A DNA stretch of 64,000 bases from JAYPAN01 sp049597955 (lineage in GTDB: Bacteria; Pseudomonadota; Alphaproteobacteria; RS24). Below are positions 6,512 through 15,581 of the stretch, piece by piece. The position numbers were made by a program, and so were the translations under genes. The first letter of the stretch is position 1; each line of letters begins with the position of its first letter. The notes beneath the pieces were generated by a model. The model did no database searches, was not told where the DNA came from, and saw nothing but the letters and a program-made list of their open reading frames with translations. Location: the NCBI GenBank assembly GCA_049597955.1, contig JBMYND010000005.1:1-64000 (forward strand), written 5' to 3'.

Positions 6512-7363
6512 TCAACGATTGGTGGGTTGGTTTTTAGTCCAATCGAAAATACCGCGATCGCGCTCATCCACCGCCTGTTTCCAGCCGACAGTTTCGGCGC
6601 GGGTTTTGAAGTTAATGCCTTCCGGCGAGTGGCGGGTAATGCCGTCAAACAGCGTGGCAAGGCGTTGGGTTTCATACAGGCCCATTTGTTCAATCGCCTG
6701 ATTTATCACCATTTTCTGCATCATCAATTGGTTCAGCGGCACGCTGGCCATGCGCTCGGCCAGTGCCTCCACTTTGGCTGCCAAGTCTTCGGCCGGCCAT
6801 GCTTCCAGCACCAGCCCCATTTCAGCGGCCTCGCGGCCGGTGATTTTATCGCCGGTAAACAATAAGCGTTTGGCCTTTTCCATGCCCAGCCGATAGACCC
6901 ACATGGCGGTGGTCGGGCAGCCCCAAACGCGGGCCGGCATATAGCCGATTTGCGCCTCTTCCGCCATCACCACAAAATCGCAGCACAGCGCAATGTCCGA
7001 GCCACCGGCAACCGCATGGCCATGCACTTGCGCGATAACCGGCTTGTGACAGCGAAACAGCGACATGAATTTTTGCGTATTGGCCCACATAAAGGCATAG
7101 TCGCGCATGGGATCCCACGGCATTTTCTGTGTCGCATTGCCCGTGCCATTGCCTTCGGCGTAATAGGTCAAATCATAACCGGCGCAAAAGGCCGGGCCAT
7201 TGCCGCTTAAGATAATGACATGCACCTCCCGGTCGGCTTCGGCTTGGCGCACGGCGGCTTCCAGCAAATCAGGCAATTCATCATCAATCGCATTCATCAC
7301 TTCAGGCCGGTTCAGCGTGATGCGGGCAATGCGTCCGGTTTTTTCAAAAAGCACTTTCGACAT
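6512..7363 (-). CDS. Crotonase (enoyl-CoA hydratase/isomerase) family protein
   Basis: A 283-residue crotonase-fold protein. The oxyanion-hole segments are visible: FCAGYDL near residue 60 and HGHAVAGGSDIAL near 115. The two hydratase glutamates are not conserved: the first is Asp (GGSDIAL) and the second region reads AQIGYMPARVWG, without the PE found in true enoyl-CoA hydratases. It probably acts on an acyl-CoA but perhaps not as a hydratase. A strong GGGAGGAA Shine-Dalgarno lies before the ATG. It is divergent from an acyl-CoA thioesterase gene, which suggests related CoA-ester chemistry. Confidence 0.8.
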   Translation of the reverse strand: MSKVLFEKTGRIARITLNRPEVMNAIDDELPDLLEAAVRQAEADREVHVIILSGNGPAFCAGYDLTYYAEGNGTGNATQKMPWDPMRDYAFMWANTQKFMSLFRCHKPVIAQVHGHAVAGGSDIALCCDFVVMAEEAQIGYMPARVWGCPTTAMWVYRLGMEKAKRLLFTGDKITGREAAEMGLVLEAWPAEDLAAKVEALAERMASVPLNQLMMQKMVINQAIEQMGLYETQRLATLFDGITRHSPEGINFKTRAETVGWKQAVDERDRGIFDWTKNQPTNR

Positions 7364-7518
7364 TTTTGTTCCTCCCTGTGTCCTTCAAAAGCTTACGACA
7401 GGCGAGAAATATCGCGAAAGCCTTTTCTGGCTTTCCGTGGGTGGAAAAAATTGCATAATCACGCCAGACCGCGCTGACGGCGCGGCGGGTGAAACAAGCA
7501 TCAGACCAAGGGTAGAAA

Positions 7519-8283
7519 ATGGCTTTCTGGCAAGCAGAGCAGAATAATAACGGGCAGGGGCGGTTCAGCTATACACCGCCGCCGCAAGCCTGTGTCGGGC
7601 CGGAGGGCCATCAGTTTTATATGGGCGGCGTGGCCATGGCGACGCATATTGACGCGCTGGAGCGCCATTTTGACAAGCCGCTTTATTGGGCGACGACGCA
7701 TTTTCTCAATCATGGCCTTTTGGGTGAAGATATGCAGCTGAGTGTGGAGCCGGTGTCGGGTGGGCGCTCAGTGGTGCAGGCTATGGCCGAAATGCGGCGC
7801 GGCGAGACAGTTTTGCACCGCACGATTGCCGCGCTTGGCACGCGCGATGGCGAGCCGGACAAGGCTTTCGTGACCATGCCGCAAGTGCCACCGCCGCAAG
7901 ATTGCCCGTCCAAGCAGGATGATGCCATGGCGATGCCGGGTAATTTGCTGCATTTGCTCGAACGCCGTGTGGCCTTGGAAGACAGTGCTGCGGGTATTGA
8001 GTATATGTGGATACGCCCGCTTTTTGATGCGCCGATAGATGCGGCCTATTTGGCGCTGGTGTCGGATTTCTTCCTCGGCGCGCATGTGCGCACGCGGCGC
8101 GGCACCAGCCTCGACAATACATTTCGGCTGGTCAATCTGGTCGCGACTGACTGGCTGATGATGGTGACGCATTTATCCAGCTTCACCCGTGGCGCGGCGC
8201 ATGGAAATGTGCATATTTTTGCCGAAAATGGCACATTGCTGGCTGCTTCCAGCCAGACCGGCCTGTTGCCGCGCCCGTTATAA
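7519..8283 (+). CDS. Acyl-CoA thioesterase, TesB-like double hotdog
   Basis: A 254-residue protein with the two hotdog halves of TesB-type thioesterases: YWATTHFLNHGLLGEDMQL and VSGGRSVVQAMAEMRRGE in the N-terminal half, then SLDNTFRLVN, TDWLMMVTHLSS and GNVHIFAENGTLLA in the C-terminal half, where TesB has its Asp-Thr-Gln type active-site region and the terminal strand. It hydrolyses acyl-CoA to free acid and CoA. It lacks a strong Shine-Dalgarno sequence. Its end overlaps the convergent monooxygenase gene by 6 bp. Chain-length preference cannot be inferred. Confidence 0.8.
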   Translation: MAFWQAEQNNNGQGRFSYTPPPQACVGPEGHQFYMGGVAMATHIDALERHFDKPLYWATTHFLNHGLLGEDMQLSVEPVSGGRSVVQAMAEMRRGETVLHRTIAALGTRDGEPDKAFVTMPQVPPPQDCPSKQDDAMAMPGNLLHLLERRVALEDSAAGIEYMWIRPLFDAPIDAAYLALVSDFFLGAHVRTRRGTSLDNTFRLVNLVATDWLMMVTHLSSFTRGAAHGNVHIFAENGTLLAASSQTGLLPRPL

Positions 8284-9405
8284 TTGCAGCGGGCCGTGAT
8301 TGAGACGCGGCAGCACATAGCGGCCAAACAAGTCACATTCATCGCGGTGCGGATAGCCCGACAGGATAAAGGCATCAATGCCGAGCGCCCGATAGGCATT
8401 GAGCTTGGCCAGCACTTGATCCGGGTCGCCGACAATCGCTGCCCCGCAACCGGAGCGCGCCCGGCCAATACCCGTCCATAAATTATCCTCGACATAATCG
8501 CCCGTGCCGGCGGCATTGGCGGCATCGCGCATCTCAGCCTGCCGACGCACGCCATAAGAGGCGCTGTCGAGCGAGCGATTGCGAATTTCCGCGCCGGTCT
8601 TGTCGTCCAATTTGCTGACAAGCTGGTCGGCGGCGGCACGCGCTTGCGCTTCGGTTTCGCGCACAATCACATGCACGCGATAGCCGAATTTCAATTGCCG
8701 CTGATGGGCTTTGGCGCGGGCGCGCATATCGTCAAGAATTTCGGCTACCTTATCCATTGTGTCGGGCCACATGAGAAACACATCGGCCTCGGCGGCGGCG
8801 ACATCGCGCGCGGCAGGTGACAGGCCGCCAAAATAAAAGGGCGGACATTTGCCCGAAACAGTCCGCATGCGCGGTGCGGCAAGGTCGAGTTGAATATGCG
8901 CCCCGTCAAGCTGCACCGCCTCGCCATTGAGGAATTGCCGAAGCGCCTGCATGGTCTCGCGCGTGCGCTGATAGCGCGGCGCGCCATCCATTTGCTGACC
9001 GGGCAGGTCGGAGGAAATAATGTTTATCGTCAGCCGACCGCCCAGCATCTGGTCGAGCGTGGCCAATTGGCGGGCCAATTGCGGCACCCACATTTCACCG
9101 CAGCGCACCGCCACCAAAAGCCGCATCTGCTCCAATAAGGGCGCAATGCCACCGGCAAAGCCAATCGAATCCATGCCAAGCTGATAGCCCGATGGCAGCA
9201 AAATATTGTCAAAGCCGTTTTTTTCCGCCGTCAGCGCAATATCGCGGCAATGCGGCCAGCTTGCCTTCAAGGCCGGGTCTTCGACGCCGAGAAATTGGTA
9301 ATCATCATCGCATAATGCGGAAAACCAGCTTACCTCAACCGGCCTCTCATTCATGCTGTCATTGATGCTGTTATCGCTCATAGCTTTGTCCTGTTTGCTG
9401 TTCAT
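8278..9405 (-). CDS. LLM-class flavin-dependent sulfonate monooxygenase (SsuD/SmoC-like)
   Basis: A 375-residue bacterial-luciferase-like enzyme of the alkanesulfonate monooxygenase group, using reduced flavin and O2 to cleave a C-S bond and release sulfite. Residues known in SsuD are all present in context: Trp in FLMWPD, Arg and His in FGYRVHVIVRE, Arg in GIGRARSGCG and Tyr in LSGYPH. This argues for a sulfonate substrate rather than another LLM reaction. It is the last gene of a four-gene operon; its ATG overlaps the upstream aldo-keto reductase stop as TGATG, which fixes the start. The pairing with an aldo-keto reductase is that of the sulfoquinovose monooxygenase pathway (SmoC plus SmoB). 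No flavin reductase is nearby. Confidence 0.8.
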   Translation of the reverse strand: MNSKQDKAMSDNSINDSMNERPVEVSWFSALCDDDYQFLGVEDPALKASWPHCRDIALTAEKNGFDNILLPSGYQLGMDSIGFAGGIAPLLEQMRLLVAVRCGEMWVPQLARQLATLDQMLGGRLTINIISSDLPGQQMDGAPRYQRTRETMQALRQFLNGEAVQLDGAHIQLDLAAPRMRTVSGKCPPFYFGGLSPAARDVAAAEADVFLMWPDTMDKVAEILDDMRARAKAHQRQLKFGYRVHVIVRETEAQARAAADQLVSKLDDKTGAEIRNRSLDSASYGVRRQAEMRDAANAAGTGDYVEDNLWTGIGRARSGCGAAIVGDPDQVLAKLNAYRALGIDAFILSGYPHRDECDLFGRYVLPRLNHGPLQL

Positions 9406-10319
9406 CAGGGCAGGGGAACGCCTTCGGCGGCCTCAATCAGCGCATAAATATCGCGCCGCGTCAGCGTGATATATTGTGCGGCGGCGGCGGCGCGCATGCG
9501 CTCCAGATTTTGCGAGCCGATAATGGCTATTGGCGCTGCCGGATGGGCCAGCACAAAGGCCAATGCAATGCCTGCGCGGTCGGTATTTTCGCGCGCCGCC
9601 AAAGCGTCAATTTGCGCCAGCAAGGCAGGCGGCACATTTTCGCCCGATACCAGCCGCCCACCGGCCAGCGGCGACCAGGCGAGAAAAGCCGTATCACTGC
9701 CCATGCAGCGGTCAAGCGTGCCATCGCGCAACATGCCAAGCTCAACCAACGAATATTCCGATTGCAGCGACACAAGCGGTGCTTTCAGAAAATGGCGCAG
9801 CGCGTCTTCCTGCGCCTGCGTGTAATTGGATATGCCGACCATGCCGATTTTACCGGCGGCGACCAGCTCATCAAGGGCATTGGCGGTTTCTGCCGGATGG
9901 GCAAACATGTCAGGCCGGTGGATTTGATACAGGTCAATATGCTCGGTTTGCAGCCGCGCCAAAGAAGCATTAACGGCGCTGGTCAAATAATCGGCACCGG
10001 AATGATAGGGCAGGCCAACAATAATACCGCCCTTGCTGGCCAGCACTATTTCATCGCGCAGGCGCGGATTGGCAGCCAACACTTTGCCGAGCAAGGCTTC
10101 GCTTTCACCGAAAGCCTGCCCGCCCCAATCAAGGCCGTAAATATCAGCATTGTCGATAAGCGTCATGCCCAGCTCAAGCGCCGTTTCAATGCGTGCCGTG
10201 GCATCCGCCACATCATCACCGACCAGCCGCCAGCAGCCAAAGCCCAATGCGCCGACTTGCTTGTCGCCAATCATGCGGGGTTTTGCCTGCACCAGATTTT
10301 CATCGCCATATTGCGTCAT
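9405..10319 (-). CDS. Aldo-keto reductase (possible SmoB-like 6-dehydroglucose reductase)
   Basis: A 304-residue TIM-barrel NAD(P)H oxidoreductase. The catalytic tetrad is visible: Asp and Tyr in DNADIYG, Lys in LASKGG and His in QIHRPD. Cofactor-site elements WSPLAGGRLVSG and GSQNLERM follow. The sequence resembles the YdhF/AKR11-type reductases that include SmoB, which reduces 6-oxo-glucose to glucose after the monooxygenase removes sulfite from sulfoquinovose. It overlaps both neighbours (ATGA with the Gfo/Idh gene, TGATG with the monooxygenase), so it is translationally coupled. The substrate is inferred from context. Confidence 0.8.
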   Translation of the reverse strand: MTQYGDENLVQAKPRMIGDKQVGALGFGCWRLVGDDVADATARIETALELGMTLIDNADIYGLDWGGQAFGESEALLGKVLAANPRLRDEIVLASKGGIIVGLPYHSGADYLTSAVNASLARLQTEHIDLYQIHRPDMFAHPAETANALDELVAAGKIGMVGISNYTQAQEDALRHFLKAPLVSLQSEYSLVELGMLRDGTLDRCMGSDTAFLAWSPLAGGRLVSGENVPPALLAQIDALAARENTDRAGIALAFVLAHPAAPIAIIGSQNLERMRAAAAAQYITLTRRDIYALIEAAEGVPLP

Positions 10320-11389
10320 AAACCGACCTCCGACATATCCACACGGCGCTTTTCCGCCGCCGCCATTTGCGCCGCCACACCCATCGCGACCGCCCGATGG
10401 CCGTCAAGCGCCGTCACTTGAACATCGGCGTCACCGCGCACCGCGTCAAGGAAAGCCTTGTTCTGGTGATAGGTTGCGCCCGAATGATAACCGGCGTTCA
10501 AAATATCTTCCGGCACATGAATTGTCTCCTGGCTGACGCGCCAATCTTCCCGATTGCCATGGGTGACAATATTTTGCGGCAGCAAACATTCAACTTTTGC
10601 CTTGTCGCCCATGGCGGCCAATTCTTCGCTATGGCGCGAGCCTTCGGCAAACATGCATAAATCAAGCAGGGCACGCGCGCCATTGGCGAAGTCGAAAACG
10701 ACATAGCCATTATCCCAAATATCGGGGCTGCGGCCATTATAGCTTTCATTGAGGTGATTGACGCTTTGCCCGGCCGAGGCGATGACGCCGGTCGGCTCAC
10801 TGCCGATAATGAAGCGCATCAGGTCGAAAAAGTGACAGCATTTTTCAACCAGCGTGCCGCCGGTATTTTTGTTGAAACGGTTCCAATCGCCAATTTTGGG
10901 GAGAAAGGGAAAGCGGTGTTCGCGAATGGACAGCATGTGCAATTTTCCAATATCGCCGCGATGGACACGGGCTATCATCTCATGCAAAGCCGGTTTGAAG
11001 CGATATTCCATACCGACTTGAAATACCAGCCCATTATGGCTGACCCGCTGCATGACTTTTTGTGTGTCTTCAAGATTTGTGCAAAGCGGTTTTTCGCACA
11101 ATATCGGCTTGCCCGCTTCCAATGCCGCAGCCAGCACATCAATATGATGAAAATTCGGCGTCGCAATGACCAGCGCATCCGGCCCGTCATCGCCGAGCAA
11201 TTGTTCAAAATCATCGGTCACAAAGGGAGCCGGATTGTCATCTGAAAGCAGGGCGGCGGCTTTGTGGCGCATGGCTTCATCCGTGTCAGCCAAAGCGGTG
11301 ACGCGGGCATTGGCCAGCAGATTGAAATTCTGGATATGCTCCTGCCCCATCATGCCGGTGCCGATAATGCCTATCGTGATATCGCTCAT
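10316..11389 (-). CDS. Gfo/Idh/MocA-family oxidoreductase or NAD-dependent glycosidase
   Basis: A 357-residue protein with an N-terminal Rossmann fold (GIIGTGMMGQEH), the family motif CEKPL near residue 98 and the substrate-domain segments GMEYRF and GGTLVEKCCHFFDLMRF. Most relatives oxidise or reduce sugars and polyols with NAD(P). Some members, such as GH109 and the NAD-dependent sulfoquinovosidases classed as GH188, use the fold for oxidoreductive glycoside cleavage. Its position between a GH4 glycosidase and a SsuD/SmoC-like monooxygenase makes a role in sulfoquinovoside cleavage or sugar epimerisation plausible, but I cannot assign it to GH188 by eye. ATGA overlap with the next gene. Confidence 0.75.
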   Translation of the reverse strand: MSDITIGIIGTGMMGQEHIQNFNLLANARVTALADTDEAMRHKAAALLSDDNPAPFVTDDFEQLLGDDGPDALVIATPNFHHIDVLAAALEAGKPILCEKPLCTNLEDTQKVMQRVSHNGLVFQVGMEYRFKPALHEMIARVHRGDIGKLHMLSIREHRFPFLPKIGDWNRFNKNTGGTLVEKCCHFFDLMRFIIGSEPTGVIASAGQSVNHLNESYNGRSPDIWDNGYVVFDFANGARALLDLCMFAEGSRHSEELAAMGDKAKVECLLPQNIVTHGNREDWRVSQETIHVPEDILNAGYHSGATYHQNKAFLDAVRGDADVQVTALDGHRAVAMGVAAQMAAAEKRRVDMSEVGL

Positions 11390-11472
11390 CCGGTCGCCTC
11401 ATAAATTGGTCGCGGTGATGGAATTAAAAAGAGATGACGCATAACAGGCTCCCAAGCGGATTTGTAGCAGCT

Positions 11473-12801
11473 TTATCGCAATTCGGGAATGGCAGCGCCA
11501 TGCGCTTCCAGCAATTCGTCAACCACTGCCCAAATTTCGTCAAGTGTCAGTTCCGCCGCCGTATGCGGGTCGAGCATGGCGGCATGATAAACATGCTCGC
11601 GCTTGCCGGTGACCAGTGCTTCCACCGTTAATTGCTGGACATTGATATTGGTCTGCATCAGGGCGGCCAGATGCGGCGGCAGCGCGCCGGTTTGCTGTGG
11701 CGTGACGCCTTGGGCGTCAACCAAACAGGGCACTTCGACACAGGCATTTTCAGGCAAATTGTCGATAAGCCCCTTATTGGCGACATTGCCATGTATTTTG
11801 TCGGGCCTGCCCAGCACAAGCGCGGCAATGATACGGGCGGCATATTCAACCGATTTCTCGCATGTCAGCGCCGCGCCGCCGGTCAATGCCTCGGCCTGCG
11901 CCTGCCAATCAGCGATTTGCGACAGGCAGCGGCGCGGATATTCATCAAGCGGAATCTCAAACTGTTCTATCAACTCAGGCCGGTTTGCCTTGATGAAATA
12001 GGGCGTATATTCGGCAAAATGTTCCGAACTTTCCGTCACAAAATAGCCGAGCCGTTTCAGCATGTCATAGCGCACATGATTGGCACAATCTTCCCAGCCG
12101 CGCCCGTAAACGCGGGTCTCAGCCAGCTTGTTCAGGCGCGGATACAAGTCTTCCATGCGACCGTCAGCATGGCGTTTTTCAAAGCGTGTGTAAAAGGCGA
12201 GATGATTGATACCGGCGCAATCATAGTCAATATCTGCCGGGTCTTCGCCCAAATCGCGCGCCAAATCCATAGCGGTGCCTTGCACGGAATGGCACAGGCC
12301 AATATGGCGCAATTCCGGCATGAGCCGGGCCAGTGCCAGCCCGTTAATCGCCATTGGGTTAACATATTGCAGCAATAGCGCATCATGGCAGCACGCCGCC
12401 ATATCCTCTGCAATTTCGAGCAAAACCGGCACAGTGCGCAGGCCGCGCATAATGCCGCCCAGCCCCAGCGTATCGCCAATTGTTTGGCGCAGGCCGTATT
12501 TTTTGGGAATGTCGAAATCAATGCGCGTCGCCGGTTCATAGCCGCCCACTTGCAACATGGTGATAACAATATCGGCGTCCTGCAAGGCGCTGCGTCGGTC
12601 AAGCGTCGCGGTTAATGTCGGATGGGTGGCGGTGGTTTCGGCAATACGTTGGGCGACGATTTGCGATGTCGCCAAACGCGCCGCATCAATATCATGCAGG
12701 GCGATATGGGCGGATTCCAATCCCGGCTCCAGCAAAATATCCGCCACAATGTTTTTCATAAACACTGTGCTGCCGGCACCGATAATGGCTATTTTGACCA
12801 C
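11473..12801 (-). CDS. GH4 family glycosidase, alpha-galactosidase-like
   Basis: A 442-residue NAD-dependent, metal-dependent glycoside hydrolase of family 4. The N-terminal Rossmann motif is KIAIIGAGSTVF, followed by QYVNPMAINGL. The metal/specificity motif is LCHSVQGT; the CHSV form is typical of alpha-galactosidases such as MelA, as opposed to the CNVP or CDMP forms of phospho-glycosidases. GINHLAFYTRFE carries a second metal ligand. It starts at a GTG preceded by GGGAG. It is the first gene of the four-gene sugar operon, 83 bp ahead of the Gfo/Idh gene and 38 bp after the saccharopine-dehydrogenase-like gene. The natural substrate is unknown. Confidence 0.85.
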   Translation of the reverse strand: MVKIAIIGAGSTVFMKNIVADILLEPGLESAHIALHDIDAARLATSQIVAQRIAETTATHPTLTATLDRRSALQDADIVITMLQVGGYEPATRIDFDIPKKYGLRQTIGDTLGLGGIMRGLRTVPVLLEIAEDMAACCHDALLLQYVNPMAINGLALARLMPELRHIGLCHSVQGTAMDLARDLGEDPADIDYDCAGINHLAFYTRFEKRHADGRMEDLYPRLNKLAETRVYGRGWEDCANHVRYDMLKRLGYFVTESSEHFAEYTPYFIKANRPELIEQFEIPLDEYPRRCLSQIADWQAQAEALTGGAALTCEKSVEYAARIIAALVLGRPDKIHGNVANKGLIDNLPENACVEVPCLVDAQGVTPQQTGALPPHLAALMQTNINVQQLTVEALVTGKREHVYHAAMLDPHTAAELTLDEIWAVVDELLEAHGAAIPELR

Positions 12802-12839
12802 CTTATACTCCCTGCCTGCTTGATTGGCGCGGCGCTGCC

Positions 12840-14036
12840 CTATTCGGTCTGAAGCGGGCCATCAAAATGAATGCCGGTTTTGGATAAGCGGTCAATCAGT
12901 GCTTGGCCAAGGCCGGAGGCGCTGGTCAGCACGCCGCCATAGCCCGCCCCGCCGGGCAGCGCATCGGCGTCTTCAACAAGGCACAGCGCCGATTCACAGA
13001 CCAGCTTGGAAGTGACTTTATAGCCGGGGTCGCCTGCGCCATGCATGGCATAGACAGATTTTTCGCCATTTTCGGTTTCGACAATGAATTTACAGTCAAA
13101 CCAGCCACTGTCGCGTTGCGCTTCATCGGGCCCTTCGCCGGGCTTGCGCAGCATGGGGCGCACCAGCTTGCGCAAGGGCGTCATAATCACCAAACCGGCC
13201 AAGGCAAGACCGGCCAGCCCTTTCCACGCCGCGCCCCGGCTTTTGTGATAAGCATATTCCTGATAGCTGAAATTGCCGCCATAAGGCTCTTGCCTTTGGC
13301 TGAGCAGGGCAGCCGAGCGACGCACAACGCGCGTATTGGCTGCTGCCATCACAAAGGGGCCTGCCCAGCCATTAATTTCCGGTTTTTGTGCGACCACTAA
13401 TTTGTCGCGCTCGGCCTTTTTCATTTCCGGCGTATAGCTGTCCGGCGGGTTCAGCAAAAACGGATTGGTCAGGTCATCGCCGAGAGACAAATCACCCATG
13501 GAAAAAATCGTTTCCAGCGTGCCGCCCGACGCCTCGCCCTTATAGGAATGGAAGGACTCGACGCGCCGCACCGGTTGGCCGGTTTTGCGGATGCTGAAAT
13601 AGCTGCCCAAATCAGAAGGTATCGAGTCAAAGCCGCAGGACGGGATGATGCGAATGCCTTTGGCGGCGGCTTCATCATGGTGCTTGGCGATAAGCTCTTT
13701 CACCCAGAAATTCTCGCCGGTAATATCGACATAATGGGTGGCGTTTTTGACACAAGCCGCAACCAGCTTGGAACCATAGCGGTGAAATGGCCCTGCCGTT
13801 GACAAGACAACTTTGGTGCGCGCGGTCAGGGCTTCAAGCGCTGCCGCATCATCGCCATCGGCAATGATGATTTCGCGCCCCGGCGCGGTTGCTTGCGCCA
13901 CGGCTTCGAGTTTTTCCCGATTGCGTCCGGCAATGGCCCAGCGCAATTGGCCCCCGCGTGCTTGCAAATAGGCGGCGCATAATTGGCCGGTAAAACCGGT
14001 CGCGCCATAAACAATAATGTCCAAATCTTTTGTCAT
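12840..14036 (-). CDS. Saccharopine dehydrogenase-like NAD(P)-binding protein (trans-acting enoyl reductase type)
   Basis: A 398-residue protein with an N-terminal Rossmann domain (IIVYGATGFTGQLCA), then VVLSTAGPFHRYGSKLV, VDITGEN and PSCGFDSIPSDLG, the pattern of saccharopine-dehydrogenase-like proteins related to mycobacterial trans-acting enoyl reductases. A hydrophobic stretch, LAGLALAGLVIMTPL, near residue 280 may associate with the membrane. The start at 14036 has TCCTCC (reverse of GGAGGA) at a normal distance, so a longer frame reaching 14156 is rejected. A lipid-modifying role is possible. It lies in the same direction as the GH4 operon but is probably not functionally tied to it. 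Confidence 0.75.
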   Translation of the reverse strand: MTKDLDIIVYGATGFTGQLCAAYLQARGGQLRWAIAGRNREKLEAVAQATAPGREIIIADGDDAAALEALTARTKVVLSTAGPFHRYGSKLVAACVKNATHYVDITGENFWVKELIAKHHDEAAAKGIRIIPSCGFDSIPSDLGSYFSIRKTGQPVRRVESFHSYKGEASGGTLETIFSMGDLSLGDDLTNPFLLNPPDSYTPEMKKAERDKLVVAQKPEINGWAGPFVMAAANTRVVRRSAALLSQRQEPYGGNFSYQEYAYHKSRGAAWKGLAGLALAGLVIMTPLRKLVRPMLRKPGEGPDEAQRDSGWFDCKFIVETENGEKSVYAMHGAGDPGYKVTSKLVCESALCLVEDADALPGGAGYGGVLTSASGLGQALIDRLSKTGIHFDGPLQTE

Positions 14037-14109
14037 GCTTTCCTCCCCGGGGCCGCCTGCCCTGATACAGAGCTGCCATGATACAGAAATGATGGCGGCA
14101 AATGAAAGA

Positions 14110-15459
14110 TTAAACTGTCTGCGCGCGCCATGCACCGCGATGCAGGGACAGGCCAATCAGCCCGCCATAGGCGACCATGGCAAAGGCGGCGGCGGCAAAC
14201 ACGCCATCCAGCCCCATTTTCCATTGCATGGCAAACAGCCAGGCCCCGCCAACAGCCAGCACAACGCGCAGCATGGTGGCCGAGATTGGCCAAAACATTT
14301 TCCCCGCCCCTTGCGCGGCAAAATACAGCGACAGGCCAAAGCCGTAAAAGCCGAACCACGGGCCGACAATCAGGAAATAACGTTCGGCCACGGCAATCAC
14401 ATCGGCATTATCGGCAAAGGCCGGTATCCAATATTCCGGCGTCAGCGACAAAAACAAGCCCAGAAATGCACCGACAAGACCGGCGGTCGCCCCGCCTATC
14501 CAGCCAATTTTTTCGGCCCGCGCAATTTGTCCGGCACCGACATTAATACCGACCAGTGATGTCATGGCCGCGCCAAGGCCGAAAATCAGCGGTATCAGCA
14601 AAAACTCAATCCGCGAGCCAATGCCGTAACCGGCCAAAGCGGTTTCGCCAAATTGCCCGACAATGGCAGTCAGCGCGATAATCGTGGTGACATTGAGAAA
14701 GGGCGATAATGAGGCGGGCAGGAATACTTGCAAAATATCGCGCAGCAGCACGGGCGAAAACCGACAGGCCGACAGGCGCAGGCGCACCGGCAAGTGACCT
14801 GTGGCCATCAGGCCAATCAAAATCACCCCGACAATGGCGGCGCTGGCAATCGCGGAAATCGCTGCACCGGCAACGCCAAGCGCCGGAAAACCAAAAGCGC
14901 CCAGCACCAAACAACCCGATAGCGGCACTTGAATGGCGGCGTTTACCAACATCAATAAGGCCGGGGTTTTCATCATGCCGACGCCCCGAAAAATGGCGGT
15001 TGTCGTGCCCATCAGCCAGATAAACAAGCCACCGGCAAATAACATGCTGCAATAAGCGATGGCGCTGTCCAAAGCGGCTTGCGAGCCGCCGAGAAAAGCC
15101 AGAAAACCCGCCCCAAAAAGCAAAAAGGCCAGCCAGAAAAAAAGCCAGCCAAGAATGGCAAGGCCGAAAGCGTGCCATATCAGCCGCTCGGCTGCCGCAA
15201 TATCGCGGGCACCATAAGCACGCGCAATGGCAGCCGACACCGCCCCGCCCAATGCCCCGCCGGACATGGCCAGATTGAGCATGAGCAGCGGAAAGGCCAG
15301 TGCAATCGCCGCCAGCGCGCTGGCCCCAAGCTGGCCGATAAACCAAACTTCGGCCAGGCTGACTGTGGCTTGCAGAAAAAAAGCAATGGAACTTGGCGCG
15401 GCCATACGCATCAGCAGACCAAAGGGTGGCCGCGTCAGAAAATCGGCTTGGCTGTTCAT
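14110..15459 (-). CDS. MATE-family multidrug/Na+ antiporter
   Basis: A 449-residue membrane protein with about 12 hydrophobic segments in two six-helix halves, as in MATE transporters. Characteristic parts are FLQATVSLAEVWFIGQLGAS near the N-terminus (helix 1 and the loop into helix 2), FRGVGMMKTPAL in the middle and GIGSRIEFLLIPLIFGLGAA at the start of the second half. It would export cationic drugs or metabolites using a sodium or proton gradient. The ATG at 15459 has GGGGAGAG upstream; an upstream in-frame ATG at 15534 lacks a ribosome-binding site. It lies 73 bp from the saccharopine-dehydrogenase-like gene on the same strand. Confidence 0.85.
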   Translation of the reverse strand: MNSQADFLTRPPFGLLMRMAAPSSIAFFLQATVSLAEVWFIGQLGASALAAIALAFPLLMLNLAMSGGALGGAVSAAIARAYGARDIAAAERLIWHAFGLAILGWLFFWLAFLLFGAGFLAFLGGSQAALDSAIAYCSMLFAGGLFIWLMGTTTAIFRGVGMMKTPALLMLVNAAIQVPLSGCLVLGAFGFPALGVAGAAISAIASAAIVGVILIGLMATGHLPVRLRLSACRFSPVLLRDILQVFLPASLSPFLNVTTIIALTAIVGQFGETALAGYGIGSRIEFLLIPLIFGLGAAMTSLVGINVGAGQIARAEKIGWIGGATAGLVGAFLGLFLSLTPEYWIPAFADNADVIAVAERYFLIVGPWFGFYGFGLSLYFAAQGAGKMFWPISATMLRVVLAVGGAWLFAMQWKMGLDGVFAAAAFAMVAYGGLIGLSLHRGAWRAQTV

Positions 15460-15581
15460 TTTCGGCTCTCCCCGTTTCGGCCCGCAGCGTTCAAAAATTG
15501 CCCTTGCGGCAATTGGACTTATCACCATTAACAAATGCCGACCAGTCGGCTATAACACGCAATCTAAGACGGGACAGAAAT

